From Kutzneria buriramensis (GTDB lineage: Bacteria > Actinomycetota > Actinomycetes > Mycobacteriales > Pseudonocardiaceae): a DNA stretch of 64,000 bases. A model generated the notes under the pieces. That model did not search any database and was not told the origin of the DNA. It saw only the letters and a list, made by a program, of their open reading frames with translations. How positions within the stretch are numbered: the first letter of the stretch is position 1; the number at the start of each line of letters is the position of its first letter. The stretch covers positions 310,001 to 374,000 of the forward strand of contig NZ_QUNO01000009.1 in assembly GCF_003387475.1 (NCBI RefSeq). The letters are read 5' to 3'. Of the stretch, positions 42,617 through 50,734 are shown in pieces. Position numbers and translations under genes: made by a program.

Positions 42617-43861
42617 GTTTACCGCGGCGGGGTTGCGGCGCGCCCGGACCAGGGCGGCCAGCGCCAGCAGCGACAGCACCATGACGGCCACACCGTAGAC
42701 CTGGGCCGCGCCGACGAGGCCGAGGCCGTGCACGGCCAGGAAACCGGCCGCCACCGCGGGAACGCCCAGCCCCACGTACGACACCACGTACAGCAGCGAC
42801 AGCACGCCGGCCCGCTGGTGCGGCGCGACCTGCGGCACGACGATCCGGATGCCGCCCTGGAAGCCGCCGCCGAAGCCCGCGCCGGCGATCACCGTGCCGA
42901 CGAAGAACAGCACGACCGAACCGGCGCCGAGGGCGACCAGCGTGACCGCAACCCCGACGAACAGGGCGCTCACGCCGGTCAGCATCACCGCGAACGGCGT
43001 CATCTTCTGCAACGTGATCACCAGGGCGGTGGAGACGCCGGCGAAGGCGAACATCAGCACCCCGGCGAGCACGGTGTTGTTGTGGCCCAACAGCTTGCCC
43101 AGCAGGGCCGGGCTGAGCGCGCCGTAGAGGCCGGCAAGCGACCACGCCGCCAACAGCACCGGGGCCGCAGCAAGCATGTGCGCACGGACGTTGCGCGGCA
43201 GGCTGATCTCCGGCTTGAGGCTGGCCAGCGCGCCGGGGGCGCGCGTCACCGTCTCCGGCATGAAGACGACTCCCAGCGCCTGCAACAGGAACACCGCCAG
43301 CAGCACGTAGTAGACAAGTTGGGTGGGCGCCGGCAGGAACGTCACCAGCAGCGCCGAGAGCAGCGCGCCGGTTCCGGTGCCGATGCCGGGCGTGAGGGCG
43401 TTGGTCAGCTGGCCGCGCTTGGCGTCGATGTCGAGCATGGCCGCGCCGATCGCCCCGATCGCGGCGCCGGTCGCCACGCCCTGGATCGCCCGGGCGACCA
43501 GCAGCGCCGGCACGCCGCCGGCCGTCGCCAGGATGATCATCGTGCCCGCCTGGACCAGCAGCGACACCACCAGCACCGGCTTGCGGCCGACGTGGTCGGA
43601 CAGCTTGCCCAGGGTCAGCAGCGACACCAGGACGGACACGGCGTAGATGCCGAAGATGATCGTCGTGGTGATCGGCGAGAAGCCCCATTCCGCCTGGTAG
43701 ATGGCGTAGATGGGGGTCGGTGCGCTGGACGCCGACAGCAGCGACACCACCAGCGAGGCGAGCAGCAGCAGCGCCGCCGTGCCGGGCCGCCGTCTGGTCC
43801 CCGACCGCGCGACCTCGGCGACGCGGTGCTGGCCGACGGTCCGGGTGATGGCCTGGGTCAT
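42614..43861 (-). CDS. MFS efflux transporter
   Basis: 415 residues from the ATG at 43861, with 12 membrane helices. The MFS motif A appears as GKLSDHVGRKPVLVVSLL in the loop between helices 2 and 3. The N-terminal domain (SLLSASSAPTPIYAIYQAEWGFSP) is characteristic of actinobacterial drug:H+ antiporters that pair with a TetR gene. The substrate is unknown. Two operators lie 22-68 bp upstream, and the TetR gene follows after 27 bp, so expression is likely induced by a transported compound. Confidence 0.9.
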   Translation of the reverse strand: MTQAITRTVGQHRVAEVARSGTRRRPGTAALLLLASLVVSLLSASSAPTPIYAIYQAEWGFSPITTTIIFGIYAVSVLVSLLTLGKLSDHVGRKPVLVVSLLVQAGTMIILATAGGVPALLVARAIQGVATGAAIGAIGAAMLDIDAKRGQLTNALTPGIGTGTGALLSALLVTFLPAPTQLVYYVLLAVFLLQALGVVFMPETVTRAPGALASLKPEISLPRNVRAHMLAAAPVLLAAWSLAGLYGALSPALLGKLLGHNNTVLAGVLMFAFAGVSTALVITLQKMTPFAVMLTGVSALFVGVAVTLVALGAGSVVLFFVGTVIAGAGFGGGFQGGIRIVVPQVAPHQRAGVLSLLYVVSYVGLGVPAVAAGFLAVHGLGLVGAAQVYGVAVMVLSLLALAALVRARRNPAAVN

Positions 43862-43882
43862 GACGCACACTCCGAAGCTGAG

Positions 43883-43929
43883 TAGACAGGTCTGTTCAAT
43901 CCCTGGTCGAGACTAGACAGACCTGTTCA
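43883..43929. promoter_or_regulatory. operator copies 2 and 3 upstream of the MFS gene
   Basis: Copy 2 (43883-43898) is TAGACAGGTCTGTTCA and copy 3 (43914-43929) is TAGACAGACCTGTTCA. Both fit T(A/G)(A/G)ACAG(n2)CTGTTCA, and their centres are 31 bp apart, three helical turns. With copy 1 at 42601 they mark the whole TetR/MFS unit. Confidence 0.7.
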
Positions 43930-43950
43930 CTCGGTCAAGTGGGCTGCCTC

Positions 43951-44889
43951 TCAGTCCAGCAAGTCGCGCAGGCGCATGCGGAGCACGTCGTTGAGCTCCA
44001 CCGGTTCCAGTACGCGAAGGGGCGTGCCGAGGCGGATCAGGCGGACCGCCAACTCGTCGAGGTCGACGCCGCCGAGCGTGATCACGGTGGCATCGGCGCC
44101 GTCGGGCTCGTGCAGGCCGGCCCCGGGCGGCACCAGCCGGCGGGCCTCGTCCAGGCCGGCGGGGATACGCACCCGGGCGTACACCGGGTAGTCGCTGATC
44201 AGCATCTCCGACACGAGACGGCCGGCGTCCGGCGGATCGGTGATCACGGCGGGGCGGCCGGTGCGATGGGCCTCGACGACACGGTCGGCGCGGAAGATCC
44301 GCCAGTCCGACCTCGACATGTCGAAAGCGACCAGGTACCAACGGTTTCGGGTGCGCACGAGCCGGTACGGCGACACCTCGCGCACGGACTCCCGGCCGAG
44401 GCGGTCCCGATAGGACAGTCGGAGGTTGTCCCCCGCCCGGCACGCGCCGGCCAGGGAAAGCAGCACGGTGGCGGAAACGGGCTCCAAAGCCACGCGAGGG
44501 GTGTGCACGACGGCGTCGGTGAAACCCTCCAGCCGCGCGGCGATCCGGTTGGGCAGCAGGCGTTGCAGCTTGGCCAGGGCGGTGAGCGCGGCCTGGTCGC
44601 CGCCGAGCACGCCGGTGAGGGCGGCCTCCCGCAGCGCGACGACCACCGCGAGGGTCTCCTCGTCGTCCAGCGGCAGCGGCGGCACCGCGCTGCCTTGGCC
44701 CAGCCGGTATCCGCCCCACGGCCCCGGATCGGAGTCGATGCCGTAGCCGAGCTCCCGCAGCTTGGCGACGTCCCGCCGCACGGTCCGCTCGGTCACGCTC
44801 AGGTGCTCGGCCAGCTCGCGGTTCGTCCACGACGGGCGGCTGGCCAGCACGGACACCAGCCGCATCAGCCGCGCCGACGGAGAGGTCAC
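43951..44889 (-). CDS. WYL-domain transcriptional regulator (DeoR-like HTH)
   Basis: 312 residues from the GTG at 44889, which overlaps the stop of the EamA gene as GTGA. The N-terminal winged helix is LMRLVSVLASRPSWTNRELAEHLSVTERTVRRDVAKLRELGY. The WYL domain follows at about residues 135-220 (LRLSYRDRLGRESVREVSPYRLVRTRNRWYLVAFD, with the W-Y-L triad), and the C-terminal WCX-like part ends the protein. WYL proteins sense nucleotides or DNA damage products or act as sugar-type repressors. Translation coupled to EamA suggests that it regulates or responds with that exporter. Confidence 0.9.
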   Translation of the reverse strand: MTSPSARLMRLVSVLASRPSWTNRELAEHLSVTERTVRRDVAKLRELGYGIDSDPGPWGGYRLGQGSAVPPLPLDDEETLAVVVALREAALTGVLGGDQAALTALAKLQRLLPNRIAARLEGFTDAVVHTPRVALEPVSATVLLSLAGACRAGDNLRLSYRDRLGRESVREVSPYRLVRTRNRWYLVAFDMSRSDWRIFRADRVVEAHRTGRPAVITDPPDAGRLVSEMLISDYPVYARVRIPAGLDEARRLVPPGAGLHEPDGADATVITLGGVDLDELAVRLIRLGTPLRVLEPVELNDVLRMRLRDLLD

Positions 44890-45776
44890 GTCGACGAGCG
44901 TAACCGCGACCAGGACAGGATCCGTCTTGGTCGCAGCCGCGGCTGCCCCAGCAGCAGCCCGACCAGCACCAACGCGATGCCGAGCAGCTGGCGCACGGTC
45001 AGGCTGTCGCCGGCGGCGAGGGTGCCGAGCAGCACGCCGGTGACGGGATTGAGCAGGCCGAGGAGCCCGACGGTGCCGGCGGGCAGGTGCTTGAGGCCGG
45101 CGAACCAGGCGGCGAAGGCGACCGCGGTGGCGACGACGGTGACGTAAGCGAAGGCAATAAGACCTTCCGAACCCAGCGCCGGCGGCGGCCCCTCGACCAG
45201 CAGCGCCGGCGGCACGAGCAGCAGCCCGCCGAACGTGAGCTGCCAGGACGTGGACGCCAGCACGTCGACCTCGCCGGCCCACCGCTTGGCCAGGATGTAC
45301 CCGACCGAGGACAGCAGCATCGCCCCGACGGACGCGAACACGCCGAGGAAGTCGATCCGCGCGGCCGCGGTGAGCAGCATCAGGCACGCCCCGCCGATGC
45401 CGATCGCCGCTCCGGCAAGGGCACCGGCACCTGGGCGTTCGGCCGTCAGCAGCCACGCCAGCAGCATCAGCACGACCGGCGAGGTGGCCATGATCATCGC
45501 CGCCAGGCTGGTCGGCAGCAGCTGCGCGGAGACGTAGATCAGGGTGAAGAAGACGCTGGTGTTCAACGCCCCGAGCAGCAGCGACTTCCACCACCACGAC
45601 CCGTGCGGCCGCCGGCGGCGCACCGCGAGCAGCAGCAAGCCGGCGGGTAAGGCCCGCAGCACCCCGCCCCACAGCGGGAAGCCGGCGGGCAGGTGCTCGT
45701 GGGTGACGAAGTAGTTGGTGCCCCACGCGATCGGCGCGACCGCCGTGACCAGGCTCCACCGCAAATTACCTTCCAT
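44886..45776 (-). CDS. EamA/DMT-family transporter
   Basis: 296 residues from the ATG at 45776 with ten membrane helices in two EamA repeats (VAPIAWGTNYFVTHEHLPAG and the C-terminal LLGLLNPVTGVLLGTLAAGD). Such carriers export amino acids, nucleobases or drugs; the substrate is unknown. Its start codon lies inside the left palindrome of a compound operator, and TATCGT eight bases upstream could be a -10 of a leaderless message. The MarR gene diverges 40 bp away and is its probable repressor. The stop overlaps the WYL gene start, so both are in one operon. Confidence 0.88.
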   Translation of the reverse strand: MEGNLRWSLVTAVAPIAWGTNYFVTHEHLPAGFPLWGGVLRALPAGLLLLAVRRRRPHGSWWWKSLLLGALNTSVFFTLIYVSAQLLPTSLAAMIMATSPVVLMLLAWLLTAERPGAGALAGAAIGIGGACLMLLTAAARIDFLGVFASVGAMLLSSVGYILAKRWAGEVDVLASTSWQLTFGGLLLVPPALLVEGPPPALGSEGLIAFAYVTVVATAVAFAAWFAGLKHLPAGTVGLLGLLNPVTGVLLGTLAAGDSLTVRQLLGIALVLVGLLLGQPRLRPRRILSWSRLRSST

Positions 45777-45806
45777 GGAAGCTAACGATAGCTTCCATGG
45801 AAGGTA
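45767..45806. promoter_or_regulatory. nested palindromic MarR operator covering both start regions
   Basis: TACCTTCCATGGAAGCTA (45767-45784), spacer ACGA, and its exact reverse complement (45789-45806) make a perfect 18-bp inverted repeat. Each arm contains the perfect 12-bp palindrome CTTCCATGGAAG, so two MarR dimers could bind side by side, 22 bp apart centre to centre. The ATG of the EamA gene is the ATG in the left CCATGG. TATCCT (45805-45810) fits a -10 for the MarR gene at 45817. Confidence 0.8.
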
Positions 45807-45816
45807 TCCTCCAACC

Positions 45817-46302
45817 ATGGACCACGTGGCACGGATCCAGGCGGAATGGCGGCGCGAGCGCCCGGACGTCGACGTCGGCCCGCAGGGCGTGATCGGCCGC
45901 CTGCACCGGGTCGGTGTGCTGCTGACCGACCAGCTCAACGCCGTCTACCGGCGGTTCGGCCTCAGTGAGGGCGAGTTCGACGTGCTGGCCACGCTCCGCC
46001 GCGTCGGCGACCCCTACGAACGCGCCCCCGGCGAGCTGGCCGCCTTCACCATGGTCACGACGGGAGCGATGACCAAGCGCCTGGACCGGCTGGAGAACGC
46101 CGGCCTGGTCACCCGCCGCCCCAGCACCATCGACGGCCGCGGCCGGGTGGTGGCGCTGACGCCGGCCGGGCGGGAGCTCATCGACCAGGCCTTCACCGCC
46201 CACATGCACAACGAGCGGCGGCTGCTCGAGGCCCTGTCCGCCGACGAGGCCGGCCGGCTGGAGGAGGTGCTGACGATCTGGCTGAACCGGCTCGAAGGCT
46301 AG
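45817..46302 (+). CDS. MarR-family regulator
   Basis: 161 residues from the ATG at 45817. The winged helix is FGLSEGEFDVLATLRRVG...TMVTTGAMTKRLDRLENAGLVTRRPSTIDGRGRVVALTPAG, a textbook MarR domain with its D-x-R wing. It diverges from the EamA transporter across a perfect nested palindrome, so it probably represses both genes. No Shine-Dalgarno precedes the ATG and the -10-like TATCCT is six bases before it, so the transcript is likely leaderless. It overlaps the converging GNAT gene by four bases. Confidence 0.92.
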   Translation: MDHVARIQAEWRRERPDVDVGPQGVIGRLHRVGVLLTDQLNAVYRRFGLSEGEFDVLATLRRVGDPYERAPGELAAFTMVTTGAMTKRLDRLENAGLVTRRPSTIDGRGRVVALTPAGRELIDQAFTAHMHNERRLLEALSADEAGRLEEVLTIWLNRLEG

Positions 46303-47018
46303 GCCGGCTCCAGGCAGGGCACGCGGGTCGCCACGAAGACCGGCCGCCGGTGCACGCGGAAGCCCAACGACTCGTACAGGCCGACCGCCGGGTTGGTGGC
46401 GGTGGCGTGCAGGAACGGGGTGTCGCCGCGCTCCCTGATCACAGCGGCGACCGCCCGCACCAGCCGGCCGCCCAGGCCCTGCCCGCGAAACGCCGGATCG
46501 GTGCACACGGCGCTGATCTCGGTCCACCCCGGCGGCCGCATCCGCTCCCCCGCCATCGCGGCCAGCTTGCCGTCCCGGCGAATGCCCAGGTACGTGCCCA
46601 GCTCGATGGTCCGCTCCCGGAACGGGCCGGGCTCCGTGCGTTTCACCAGGTCGAGCATCTCCGGCACGTCGTCCGGGCCCAACCGGACGGCCTCGTCGTC
46701 GGGCGCGGCGACGACGCCGTCGTCGATCATCTGGACGGCCTGAAACTCCGCCAGGACCTCCCAGTCGGCCGGCGGTGCGACCGTGCCGGCGGTGACGACG
46801 ACCTCGGCGCCGGGCCCGGCGAACTCCGCCAGGTCCCGCCAGGTGGTCTCGTCGGGCCGGTCCGGCAGCGCGAGGAACGGCCCGATCTCGGCCGGGTACC
46901 GCAGCACCTGTCCATGCCGCTCGGCGAACCGGGCGTGCGGTCCCGTCAGCGCGGACAGGACGGGGTTGTCGAGCACCGAGAAGTCAGTCAATGCACCGGC
47001 CTTTGCTGTGAGATCCAC
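46299..47018 (-). CDS. GNAT-family N-acetyltransferase
   Basis: 239 residues from the GTG at 47018; the exact start is uncertain because no clear ribosome-binding site is present. The C-terminal GNAT domain (about residues 130-235) has motif A in ISAVCTDPAFRGQGLGGRLVRAVAAVI and the FLHATATNPAVGLYESLGFRVHRR segment that ends FR47-like acetyltransferases. The N-terminal half (RYPAEIGPFLALPD...) resembles the pseudo-GNAT half of double-domain members. The acceptor is unknown. It follows the sugar permease gene by 53 bp but is probably not part of sugar transport. Confidence 0.85.
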   Translation of the reverse strand: MDLTAKAGALTDFSVLDNPVLSALTGPHARFAERHGQVLRYPAEIGPFLALPDRPDETTWRDLAEFAGPGAEVVVTAGTVAPPADWEVLAEFQAVQMIDDGVVAAPDDEAVRLGPDDVPEMLDLVKRTEPGPFRERTIELGTYLGIRRDGKLAAMAGERMRPPGWTEISAVCTDPAFRGQGLGGRLVRAVAAVIRERGDTPFLHATATNPAVGLYESLGFRVHRRPVFVATRVPCLEPA

Positions 47019-47071
47019 GGCAATCGTGCGCCGCGACCGGCGACCGCTGCCACCCGGTCCCACGATCCGGA

Positions 47072-48067
47072 CTATCGGCGCTCCCGGTTGCGAGCCAGCA
47101 CCCGCTGCACGACCACGACCGCCAGCAGGAAGCCGCCGCTGACCACCGCCTGGTAGTTGCTGTCGAGGGTGCCGATCTGGTTGATGATGTTCTGGATCAC
47201 GTCCCGCAGCAGCACGCCGACCACGGTCCCGAGCACGCTGCCGGCGCCGCCGGTCAGCAGCGTGCCGCCGATCACCACCACGGAGATGGCGTCCAGCTCG
47301 GTGCCGACGCCGATCACCGTGACGCCCGATTCCAGGTACGCCGCGGTGAGCGCCCCGGCGAAGCCGGCCAGCACGCCGCTCATCGTGTAGACGGCCATCT
47401 TGGTGCGCGCCACCGGCAACCCCATCAGCAGCGCCGAGTTCTCCGCGCCGCCGGTGGCGAACACCGTGTCGCCGAAGGCGGTGCGCCGCAGCACGATGCC
47501 GCCGACGACGAACAGGATCGCGGCGATGTAGACGGGATAGCCGATGCCCAGGAACGTGCCGCGACCGAGCGTGAGGAACGCCGAATCCGCCGCGATCTTG
47601 TACGTCGTCGAGCCCTCGTGGGAAATCGCCAGCAGCAGGCCGCGGGCGAACAGCAGCGTCGCCAGCGTGACGATGAACGGCGCCATGCCGGTCTTGGCCA
47701 CCAGGAACCCGTTGATCAACCCGATCAGTCCACAGGCGACCAGCGGCAGCAGCAACGCGCCGAAGAAGCCCCACTGCGAGCCGTAAGCCGCCAGCACGCC
47801 GCCCAGCGCGTACACGGATCCGACGGACAGGTCGATGCCGCCGGTGATGATCACGAACGTCATGCCGAGCGCGATCACCGCCAGGAACGAGCTCTGCAAG
47901 GCGAGGTCGCGCAGGTTGTCCACAGTACCGAAGTTCGGGAACGTCAGCCAGGACACCGCGACCACGAGCACCAACACCACGGCCGCACCCTGGCGTTGCA
48001 GCACCGTGGCGAACAGCTGCTTCGACGCCACGGAACGAGTCCGGGTTGGACGGTCCACAGTAATCAT
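47072..48067 (-). CDS. yjfF: furanose ABC transporter permease, YjfF-like
   Basis: 331 residues, about nine or ten membrane helices. GMTFVIITGGIDLSVGSV is the hallmark of the RbsC/YtfT/YjfF permeases, and GVGTELDAISVVVIGGTLLTGGAGSVLGT closely matches YjfF. It is the last of four importer genes in the same order as ytfQ-ytfR-ytfT-yjfF of enteric bacteria, which carry galactofuranose. Unlike the other junctions, 181 bp separate it from the preceding permease gene, and that gap holds a large inverted-repeat element. Confidence 0.87.
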   Translation of the reverse strand: MITVDRPTRTRSVASKQLFATVLQRQGAAVVLVLVVAVSWLTFPNFGTVDNLRDLALQSSFLAVIALGMTFVIITGGIDLSVGSVYALGGVLAAYGSQWGFFGALLLPLVACGLIGLINGFLVAKTGMAPFIVTLATLLFARGLLLAISHEGSTTYKIAADSAFLTLGRGTFLGIGYPVYIAAILFVVGGIVLRRTAFGDTVFATGGAENSALLMGLPVARTKMAVYTMSGVLAGFAGALTAAYLESGVTVIGVGTELDAISVVVIGGTLLTGGAGSVLGTVVGVLLRDVIQNIINQIGTLDSNYQAVVSGGFLLAVVVVQRVLARNRERR

Positions 48068-48083
48068 CCGATGCTCCACCTTC

Positions 48084-48230
48084 GCGAGGCCCCGCCGCTG
48101 CCTGGAACGGTTGCTGGATTTCGATCGCCCGCCACCCGAAGCACCCATCCGAAAGCTTGATGCGGACGATCGGAATCCAGCAAGCGAAGGCAGCGGGCCC
48201 GAGGGGCCTCGCCCCGCGCGGAACGCGCGG
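48084..48230. repeat. 147-bp inverted-repeat element between the two permease genes
   Basis: The left arm (48084-48127) contains GCGAGGCCCC, CCGCTGCCT and TTGCTGGATTTCGATCG. The right arm (48167-48212) contains their reverse complements in mirror order, with one mismatch in the inner block and small unmatched spacers (GGAACGG against GCGA, and a short CCCGA bulge). The 39-base loop is 48128-48166. A second hairpin, CCGCGCG-GAA-CGCGCGG (48214-48230), follows. It has no coding capacity. It may be a MITE-like or palindromic dispersed repeat that entered the operon, or an RNA structure that lowers expression of the last gene. Confidence 0.65.
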
Positions 48231-48248
48231 CAAAGGCGCGACGCCGTG

Positions 48249-49211
48249 TCACCGCCTGCTCCGCTCGCGTGCCGCGTAGACCGCCGCGACGATGATCGCC
48301 GCCTGGACCATCTGCGCGGTCGAGTCCGGCAGGTTGTGCTTGATCAGGGTGGCCCGCACGAGCTGCATCAGCAGCGCGCCCATCACGGTGCCGAGCACGC
48401 GGATCCGCCCGCCGGTCAACGGAGTTCCGCCGACGACCACGGCGGTGATCGCGGAAAGCTCCATCAGCAGGCCGACATTGGCGGGGTCGCTCGCGCTCAG
48501 CCGCGACGTCGCCAGCACGCCGGCTATCGCCGCCAGCACACCACATATCGCATACACGCCGACGAGCACCCGCCGCACAGGCAGGCCGGCGAGCCGGCTC
48601 GCGGCGCGGTTGCCGCCGATGGCCACGATCCGGCGGCCGAAAGTCGTGCGCTGCACGAGAAGTCCCGCCGCAACGGCCAGCACCGCGGCGACCACCACGC
48701 TGATCGGGATCCCCAGCAGGTCGCCGCTGCCCAGTGACAGGAAGGTCGGGTTGTAGAGCTGCACCAGCTGCCCGTGCGCGATGACCAGCGCCAAGCCGCG
48801 GCCGCCGACCAGCAACGCCAGCGTGGCGACGATCGGTTGGATTCCCAGGTAGGCCACCAGGAATCCGTTGAACACGCCACACGCCAGCCCGGCGACGACG
48901 GCGACGATCACTGCCGTCAGGGCGTTGTAGCCGAGGTAGAGCGGCACCAGCGCGGCCGACAACGCCATCACCGCGCCGACCGACAGGTCCACGCCCTCGG
49001 TGCCGATCACCAGCGCCATGCCCAGCGCGACGATGCACACCGGCGCGGCCTCGACGAGCTGGGTGCGGAAGTTGGCCACCGACAGGAAGTTCGCCGTGAA
49101 GGCCACGTTGAACACCAGCAGCACGGCCACCGCGAGATACACGCCGTAGTCCTGCAGCCAACCCGCCACCCGCGTCCGGTCGACGGTCGGCCGAGCCGTC
49201 GTCACCGCCAT
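48249..49211 (-). CDS. ytfT: furanose ABC transporter permease, YtfT-like
   Basis: 320 residues with about ten membrane helices. GMALVIGTEGVDLSVGAVMAL is the permease motif, and the late segment AITAVVVGGTPLTGGRIRVLGT is the cytoplasmic coupling region of RbsC-like permeases. The ATG overlaps the stop of the ATPase gene as ATGA, so both are coupled. It pairs with the YjfF-like permease to form a heterodimeric channel, as expected for the YtfQRT-YjfF type. Confidence 0.87.
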   Translation of the reverse strand: MAVTTARPTVDRTRVAGWLQDYGVYLAVAVLLVFNVAFTANFLSVANFRTQLVEAAPVCIVALGMALVIGTEGVDLSVGAVMALSAALVPLYLGYNALTAVIVAVVAGLACGVFNGFLVAYLGIQPIVATLALLVGGRGLALVIAHGQLVQLYNPTFLSLGSGDLLGIPISVVVAAVLAVAAGLLVQRTTFGRRIVAIGGNRAASRLAGLPVRRVLVGVYAICGVLAAIAGVLATSRLSASDPANVGLLMELSAITAVVVGGTPLTGGRIRVLGTVMGALLMQLVRATLIKHNLPDSTAQMVQAAIIVAAVYAARERSRR

Positions 49212-50734
49212 CAACGGCTCCCTTCGGCGGCGATCGCCGCCAGCACGTTGTCCTCGGTCACCTGATCGCCGGCCAGTTCGCCGATGGCGACGCCGTCCCG
49301 CAGCACCACCAGCCGGTCCGCGCCGTCGATCAGCTCTTCCATGTCCGACGACACCAGCAGCACCGCGAGCCCCTCCGCGGCGAGTTCGTCGATCAGGGCC
49401 TGCACCTCCGCCTTCGCGCCGACGTCGATGCCGCGCGTCGGCTCGTCCAGCAGCAACAGTTTCGGCTGTGTGCAGAGCCATCGGGCCAGCAGCACCTTCT
49501 GCTGGTTGCCGCCGGACAGCTCGGCGACCTTCTGGTCCGGGCTGGACGCCTTGATGCGCAGGCGTTCCATGAAGGTCCGCACGATCCGGTCCTGCTTGGC
49601 CCGGCTGACCAGCCCGAACCGGGACAACCGGGGCAGCGCGGCCAGCACGATGTTCTCCCGCACGGACAGGTTCGGGATGATGCCGTCGGATTTGCGGTCC
49701 TCGGCCAGCATGCTGATGCCGGCGCGCATCGCCGCCGGCACGCTCCCGGACGGCACCACCGTGCCGGCGACGGTGATCGTCCCGCCGTCCAGCGGCAGGT
49801 CGCCCAGGATCGCCCGCACGGTCTCGGTGCGGCCGGAGCCGAGCAGTCCGGCGAGTCCCACCACCTCGCCGGGCCGGACGTCCAGGCTCACCCCGGCGAG
49901 CCGACGTCCGCTGACGAGGTTCTCCGCGCGCAGCAAGGGTTCCTTGGAGGCGTGATGCTCCGCGCCGAAGCCGGTCGCGCCGTGCGCGCGGATGTCCCCG
50001 ACCTCCCGACCCAGCATCATCGACACCAGCTCGATGCGGGGCAGGTCGGCCAGCGGGCCGGTGTGCACCAGGCGGCCGTCGCGCAGCACGGTCACGCGGT
50101 CGCAGATCCGGTACAGCTCGTCCATCCGGTGGCTGACGTAGACGATGGCGATCCCCTTGCGGTGCAAGGTCTCGATCACCCCGAACAGCGTCTCCACCTC
50201 GCGCGGCTCCAGCGAGGACGTGGGCTCGTCCATGATCACCACGTCCGCGTCGGCGGACACCGCGCGGGCCAGCGCCACCATCTGCTGCGCGCCGACGGCC
50301 AGCTCGCCCAGCGGCCGCCGGACGTCCTCCTCGATGCCGTACTCGGCGAGCACCTCCGCCGCCATGGCGTTCATGCGGTTGGTGTCGACCAGGCCGAGCC
50401 GGTTGCGCGGCTGCCGCCCGAGGAACACGTTGGCCGCCACGCTCATCAGCGGGACGAGGTTGACCTCCTGGTAGATGGTGGAGATGCCGGCCTGCTGCGC
50501 CTGCACCGGCCGGTGGAACACCACCGGCTTGCCGCGATGGGTGAGCGCGCCCTCGTCCGGCTGGTACACGCCGGTCAGCACCTTGATCAGCGTGGACTTG
50601 CCGGCGCCGTTCTCGCCGACCAACGCGTGCACCTCGCCGGCGTGCAGGGAGAAGGTGACGAAGTCGAGGGCCTTGACGCCGGCGAAGTGCAAGCTGGCGC
50701 CGAAGGCCTCGAGCACGACGGCGTCAGTACGCAT
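49211..50734 (-). CDS. ytfR: sugar ABC transporter ATP-binding protein, YtfR/RbsA-like
   Basis: 507 residues with two tandem ATPase modules, as in RbsA. Module 1 has Walker A LVGENGAGKSTLIKV, signature LAVGAQQMVALARA and Walker B VVIMDEPTSSL. Module 2 has the degenerate Walker A LAGLLGSGRTET, signature ELSGGNQQKVLLARWL and Walker B LLLLDEPTRGIDVGAKAEV. Such proteins energise import of pentoses and hexoses. The gene overlaps the binding-protein gene by 11 bp upstream and the YtfT-like permease downstream by one base. Confidence 0.92.
   Translation of the reverse strand: MRTDAVVLEAFGASLHFAGVKALDFVTFSLHAGEVHALVGENGAGKSTLIKVLTGVYQPDEGALTHRGKPVVFHRPVQAQQAGISTIYQEVNLVPLMSVAANVFLGRQPRNRLGLVDTNRMNAMAAEVLAEYGIEEDVRRPLGELAVGAQQMVALARAVSADADVVIMDEPTSSLEPREVETLFGVIETLHRKGIAIVYVSHRMDELYRICDRVTVLRDGRLVHTGPLADLPRIELVSMMLGREVGDIRAHGATGFGAEHHASKEPLLRAENLVSGRRLAGVSLDVRPGEVVGLAGLLGSGRTETVRAILGDLPLDGGTITVAGTVVPSGSVPAAMRAGISMLAEDRKSDGIIPNLSVRENIVLAALPRLSRFGLVSRAKQDRIVRTFMERLRIKASSPDQKVAELSGGNQQKVLLARWLCTQPKLLLLDEPTRGIDVGAKAEVQALIDELAAEGLAVLLVSSDMEELIDGADRLVVLRDGVAIGELAGDQVTEDNVLAAIAAEGSR

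Noticed and set aside
43951-45759. Apparent 602-codon fusion upstream of the WYL regulator
   Set aside because: The upstream part overlaps the EamA gene in another frame; the GTGA overlap gives the real start at 44889.
46299-48233. Apparent 644-codon fusion upstream of the GNAT enzyme
   Set aside because: The upstream part overlaps the YjfF-like permease gene in another frame and has no domain of its own.
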